Origin: Argentina anserina
Lineage: Eukaryota; Streptophyta; Magnoliopsida; Rosales; Rosaceae
Reading direction: 5' to 3'
NCBI RefSeq assembly: GCF_933775445.1
Contig: NC_065874.1
Coordinates: 11,303,001-11,367,000, forward strand
DNA length: 64,000 nucleotides
A program made the position numbers and the translations under genes. The notes under the pieces are model-generated. The model saw only the letters and a list, made by a program, of their open reading frames with translations, ran no database searches and was not told the DNA's origin. Positions 60,173 to 64,000 of the stretch are shown here, piece after piece; positions within the stretch are counted from its first letter, which is position 1, and each line of letters begins with the position of its first letter.

Positions 60173-60472
60173 TGTTATAACTAGTGCAAGAAAGAACACA
60201 GATTTACGTGGTTCACTAACGATGTGTTAGCTACGTCCACGGACAGAAGAAGAACAGTTTTATTATGTTGAGGAAAAATACAGAACGGCTTGTATACAAC
60301 ACATAATAGGTTGTTTATATACAACCCTAAACCCGATATACTAGTCCTAATAGGAAACCATAACCTAGTATAACCCGATATACTAGTCCTAATAGGAAAC
60401 CATAACCTAGTATAACCCGATATATAGATAAGCCGCCAGAACAGATTGGATGATTCAAGGCATATATTAACA
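60173..60472 (-). repeat. 3' long terminal repeat of the copia element (300 bases)
   Basis: On the element's strand it starts TGTTAATATATG and ends ...TTATAACA, giving TG...CA ends with a TGTTA/TAACA inverted repeat. It contains tatataaa (reverse complement of 60314-60321) as promoter, AATAAA (reverse complement of 60259-60264), and an internal 42-base tandem duplication (60331-60372 and 60373-60414 plus ten bases). Confidence 0.85.
60331..60424. repeat. 42-base tandem repeat inside the copia LTR
   Basis: Two identical 42-base units starting acccgatatactagtcc and ending aacctagtata, plus the first ten bases of a third. It lies just upstream of the LTR's TATA box on the element strand, where enhancer repeats are common in plant LTRs. 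Confidence 0.9.
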
Positions 60473-60586
60473 AATCTCCACCTTGACTTGAATCCTCTCA
60501 CAAATAACAGATGTACCAGATGCACCATAGTGATGCCGGATGTACAGAAAACTCTTTCTTCTTCAGATGTCGCCCCCAAAGGGCAA

Positions 60587-63500
60587 CTAACAGCTTGTAA
60601 CATTTAGCAATTCCAAACAATGTTGGAACTTGCTGTGTGGAACCGACTTGGTGGACATATCAGCGGGATTGTCAGCAGTGCCCACCTTCTTCACCTTAAT
60701 TCTGCTCTCATCTCTCAGAAAATGATACCTGACGTCAATGTGCTTAGTCCTCTCATGATGAACTTGATCCTTAGCTAAACATATTGCACTCAAACTATCG
60801 CAATATACTATAGCCTGATCATGATGCAAACCAAGACTACTGACCAGTCCCCTCAACCATATGCCTTCCTTTGCAGCGGCTGTCAGAGCCATGTACTCTG
60901 CTTCAGTAGTAGACAAAGTCACTGTAGGCTGCAAAGTAGCTTTCCAGCTAACCACAGAGCCACCAAGAGTAAAGACATAACCAGTCATAGATCTCCTAGT
61001 GTCAACATCTCCAGCATAATCGCTATCTGAATAGCCTGTTACCAAACAGTTTGTATCACCTCCATAAATGAGACCAACATCAGACGTACCTTTGAGATAC
61101 CGGAAAATTCTCTTCACAGCCTGCCAATGCTCCTTTCCAGGATCACCCATAAATCTGCTGACAACACTAACAACATGTGCAAGATCAGGCCTAGTGCAAA
61201 CCATAGCATACATCAAGCTTCCTACTGCACTAGCATAAGGAACTCGAGACATGTATTCCTTCTCCTCAGCAGATTTAGGTGCAAACGCAGTAGACAGATG
61301 AATATTTGCAGCACTTGGAGTATCTAAAGATCTGGATGTAGACATACCAAACCTGGATAATATTTTCTGGATGTAGCCTTTCTGTGATAAGAAAAGCTTC
61401 TTCTGACTTCTATCCCTGTAAATCTCCATTCCCAAAATTTTTCGAGCTGCTCCCAAATCCTTCATCTCAAACTCTGCACTGAGGAGACCCTTCAACTTCT
61501 GAATATCAGACTTGTCTTTTGCAGCTATCAGCATATCATCTACATACAGGACCAGATAAATGAGGGAACCATTTGTTAACTTGTTGTAGTAGACACAACA
61601 ATCATACGGACTCCTGATGTAGCCGATCTCTATCATATAGCTATCAAACCTCTTGTACCACTGTCTAGGGGACTGCTTTAGTCCATATAAGGACTTCTTC
61701 AACTTGCAAACATAGTCTTCCTTTCTGGGAACTTGAAAACCATCTGGCTGAGTCATGTAAATCTCTTCTTCCAATTCTCCATGTAAGAACGCTGTCTTCA
61801 CATCTAGTTGCTCAAGCTCCAGATTCTGATGTGCAACTATGGCTAGTAGCACCCTGATAGAAGTATGTCTGACCACAGGTGAGAAAATCTCATTGTAGTC
61901 AACTCCCTCTTTCTGATGGAACCCTCTTGCAACTACTCGAGCTTTATACTTGATGCCCTCAGCAGGTGACAACCCTTCTTTTTTCTTGAAAATCCATTTG
62001 CAAGTAATAACCTTTCTCCCCTGATCAGGTCGTTTGGTCAATTCCCAAGTCTGATTTTTCTGAAGTGATTCCATTTCATCTCCCATTGCAGCAAGCCATT
62101 GAGCTGACTCTGTACTTGTAACTGCTTCCTTGTAGGTGGACGGCTCATGAGGATCCACCTCTTCAGCAACCTGTAGTGCATAAGCCACCATGTCCTCAAA
62201 ACCATACCTTGTAGGTGGTTTCCCAAAGTTTGGTCTCCTAGATCGCTCATGAGTCAAACTATGCTGATTAGCAACCATTTGTTCTGATTCTGAATGTAGG
62301 TGTTGATCTTCTTGTTGTGGTTCACTCACATCTTCAGTGACTTGTTGCTCCACCTGTTTCTCAACACTACAATTTTCTGATACAACCACAGACTTCATAG
62401 TAGGGTTAAACATAGAATTTTCATCAAATACTACATTCCTACTCAGTATAACCCTCCTTTCAGATGGAGACCAGATTCTGAAACCTTTAACCCCATCTCC
62501 ATAGCCTACAAACACTCCTTTTTTAGCTCTTGGTTCTAACTTACCCTCACTTACATGATAGTAAGCAGAGCACCCAAAAACCCTCAGATTGGAGTAATCA
62601 GCAGACTTACCAGACCACATCTCATAAGGTGTTTTGAGATGTATACCTGTGTGTGGTCCACGATTTATCAGATAACAAGCAATATTCACCGCTTCTGCCC
62701 AGAACCTTCTTTCTAATCCAGCATTAGAGAGCATGCACCTAGCTCTCTCCAGAAGTGTCTGATTCATACGTTCTGCTACACCATTTTGCTGTGGTGTATT
62801 CCGGACTGTATGGTGCCTTGCAATACCTTCAGTCTTGCAGAAATCATCAAATTCAGCAGAACAGAATTCCAGACCATTATCAGTTCGCAGCCTCTTGATC
62901 TTCTTCCTTGTTTGATTTTCAACTAATGCCTTCCACTGCTTGAAATTCTTGAAAGCGTCACTTTTATGCTTCATCATGAACACCCAAGTCATTCTTGAGT
63001 AGTCATCAATCATAGACACAAAATATCTGTGACCTCCCAAAGAGTCAACGCGAGAGGGACCCCAACAATCAGAATGGATATAATCAAGTGTGCCTTTAGT
63101 TCTATGAATCGCTTTAGGAAATTTTCTGCGATGTAGCTTCCCAAAGATACAATGTTCACAGAAACTAAAATCCTTGACCTTGTGGCCACCAAGAAGATCA
63201 TTCTTTGACAGAATTTGCATCCCTCTTTCACTCATATGACCAAGCCTCATGTGCCATAGCTTGGTCATATCATCCTTGTGAACCTCTGATGATGCAACAG
63301 CAGCCGAGCCTGACAGCGTTGAACCTTGCAGAATATATAAAGTACCTCGCTTGACACCTTTCAGAACCACATTGGTACCTTTGTAGACATTTAAAATTCC
63401 ACATGAGCCTTTGTACTTGAAACCTTTGCTATCTAGAAGACCCAAAGAAATCAGGTTTTTCGTCATGTGTGGAGCATGCCTAACATCATTCAATGTACAG

Positions 63501-64000
63501 AATTTACCATCATGTGTCCGTATTTTTATTGAGCCAATTCCAACCACCTTACTTGCAGAACTGTTTGCCATAGAAATATTGCCTCCATCTATCTGCTCAT
63601 AGGTTGAAAACCACTCTCTGCGTGGACATATATGATAAGACGCCCCGGTATCCAAAATCCACACATCCCTGTGATGTATGTGTGCATCTGCAACCAAGGC
63701 CAGATTTTCTTCCGAAGTGGTGTCAACTTCTGCTACAACAGCAGTACCTGATGCTTTCTCAGACTGCTTCTTCTTCTTTGGACATTCGTTTTTCCAATGT
63801 CCCTTCTCTTTACAGTAGTTACAGACATCATTGGATTTGGAACCCTTTGAAACTGGATTCTTATATTTCTTCTTCCCCGAACCTTTCTGTCCCAAACTTC
63901 CACTGGCTACCAACCCTGCAGCCTGACTGTCTGAACTAGTACCGGTCGCCTTATGGCGCATATCTCTAGTATGTAAAGATGATCTAACATCCTCCAAAGT
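60587..64000 (-). CDS. Copia gag-pol polyprotein, partial at the window edge
   Basis: An uninterrupted frame of 1136 codons from about 63997 to the stop at 60587, open at the window edge. Domains in order: gag zinc knuckle with Cys59, Cys62, His67, Cys72 (CNYCKEKGHWKNEC); aspartic protease DTGAS at 116-120; integrase with its HHCC finger (LGHMSERGMQ, CEHCIFGK) and catalytic core including HSDCWGP and RTDNGLEF; reverse transcriptase with YVDDMLIAAK; RNase H with CDSLSAICLA and ERTKHIDVRYHFLRD. Domain order (integrase before reverse transcriptase) defines copia. No stop or frameshift is present over 3.4 kb, so the insertion is recent and could be autonomous if the part outside the window is intact. 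Confidence 0.95.
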   Translation of the reverse strand, partial: TLEDVRSSLHTRDMRHKATGTSSDSQAAGLVASGSLGQKGSGKKKYKNPVSKGSKSNDVCNYCKEKGHWKNECPKKKKQSEKASGTAVVAEVDTTSEENLALVADAHIHHRDVWILDTGASYHICPRREWFSTYEQIDGGNISMANSSASKVVGIGSIKIRTHDGKFCTLNDVRHAPHMTKNLISLGLLDSKGFKYKGSCGILNVYKGTNVVLKGVKRGTLYILQGSTLSGSAAVASSEVHKDDMTKLWHMRLGHMSERGMQILSKNDLLGGHKVKDFSFCEHCIFGKLHRRKFPKAIHRTKGTLDYIHSDCWGPSRVDSLGGHRYFVSMIDDYSRMTWVFMMKHKSDAFKNFKQWKALVENQTRKKIKRLRTDNGLEFCSAEFDDFCKTEGIARHHTVRNTPQQNGVAERMNQTLLERARCMLSNAGLERRFWAEAVNIACYLINRGPHTGIHLKTPYEMWSGKSADYSNLRVFGCSAYYHVSEGKLEPRAKKGVFVGYGDGVKGFRIWSPSERRVILSRNVVFDENSMFNPTMKSVVVSENCSVEKQVEQQVTEDVSEPQQEDQHLHSESEQMVANQHSLTHERSRRPNFGKPPTRYGFEDMVAYALQVAEEVDPHEPSTYKEAVTSTESAQWLAAMGDEMESLQKNQTWELTKRPDQGRKVITCKWIFKKKEGLSPAEGIKYKARVVARGFHQKEGVDYNEIFSPVVRHTSIRVLLAIVAHQNLELEQLDVKTAFLHGELEEEIYMTQPDGFQVPRKEDYVCKLKKSLYGLKQSPRQWYKRFDSYMIEIGYIRSPYDCCVYYNKLTNGSLIYLVLYVDDMLIAAKDKSDIQKLKGLLSAEFEMKDLGAARKILGMEIYRDRSQKKLFLSQKGYIQKILSRFGMSTSRSLDTPSAANIHLSTAFAPKSAEEKEYMSRVPYASAVGSLMYAMVCTRPDLAHVVSVVSRFMGDPGKEHWQAVKRIFRYLKGTSDVGLIYGGDTNCLVTGYSDSDYAGDVDTRRSMTGYVFTLGGSVVSWKATLQPTVTLSTTEAEYMALTAAAKEGIWLRGLVSSLGLHHDQAIVYCDSLSAICLAKDQVHHERTKHIDVRYHFLRDESRIKVKKVGTADNPADMSTKSVPHSKFQHCLELLNVTSC

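Larger units (their letters stand above)
60173..64000 (-). mobile_element. Ty1/copia retrotransposon, right part cut by window edge
   Basis: The element reads leftwards: polyprotein from beyond 64000 to 60587, polypurine tract about 60473-60487 (GGTGGAGATT on the coding strand), and 3' LTR 60173-60472. The 5' LTR, primer binding site and most of gag lie outside. It is inserted in the same orientation as, and inside, the older LTR. Confidence 0.9.

Overview
The window is nuclear DNA from a flowering plant, almost certainly a eudicot. Genes are split by short GT-AG introns, the intergenic DNA is AT-rich, and several promoters carry TATA boxes, telo-boxes or CT/GA runs. Every gene family seen is a plant or general eukaryotic one. 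The style of the PPR remnant and the proteins would fit Rosaceae, but that is a guess. I see no bacterial, viral, organellar, CRISPR or tRNA/rRNA content.

Layout: 1-176, last exon of a gene entering from the left (unidentified). 3167-5013 (-), group E bZIP factor (bZIP34/61 type). 7936-11261 (-), homogentisate 1,2-dioxygenase. 13772-14523 (-), wrecked PPR gene that contains an inverted duplication of its own sequence. 14970-20051 (+), RNA polymerase I factor TAF1A. 20553-21700 (+), RABA1-type Rab GTPase. 22655-26053, two decayed C2-domain genes flanking a nest of four foldback elements set in (TA)n. 28123-30567 (-), RING-H2 E3 ligase with a 5'UTR intron. 35341-38081 (-), PDAP1-like phosphoprotein. 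40496-43691 (+), REXO4-like exonuclease. 44978-45873 (+), ELOF1. 46530-47236 (+), SCL3-type GRAS pseudogene. 47634-52492 (-), SHH2 (SAWADEE homeodomain). 53892-57761 (+), RTN4IP1-like oxidoreductase. 58858-59285 (+), OPA3-like fragment cut by a retroelement LTR, into which a Ty1/copia element (60173 to the window edge) has inserted.

Exon coordinates for the ten complete multi-exon genes were worked out by hand. In each, all junctions keep frame and the protein length is a whole number of codons. The genes are mostly unrelated housekeeping or regulatory genes (tyrosine catabolism, Pol I transcription, trafficking, ubiquitination, RNA processing, transcription elongation, RNA-directed DNA methylation, mitochondrial oxidoreductase) and do not form one pathway.

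I found no wholly new system. The most interesting signals are the PPR-derived inverted duplication at about 13803-13905, which has the structure of a newborn microRNA/siRNA locus; inverted repeats flanking the homeodomain exons of SHH2; a diverged, unnamed repeat family with two copies 38 kb apart; the microsatellite-targeting foldback cluster; and the nested retroelements that break the OPA3-like gene.
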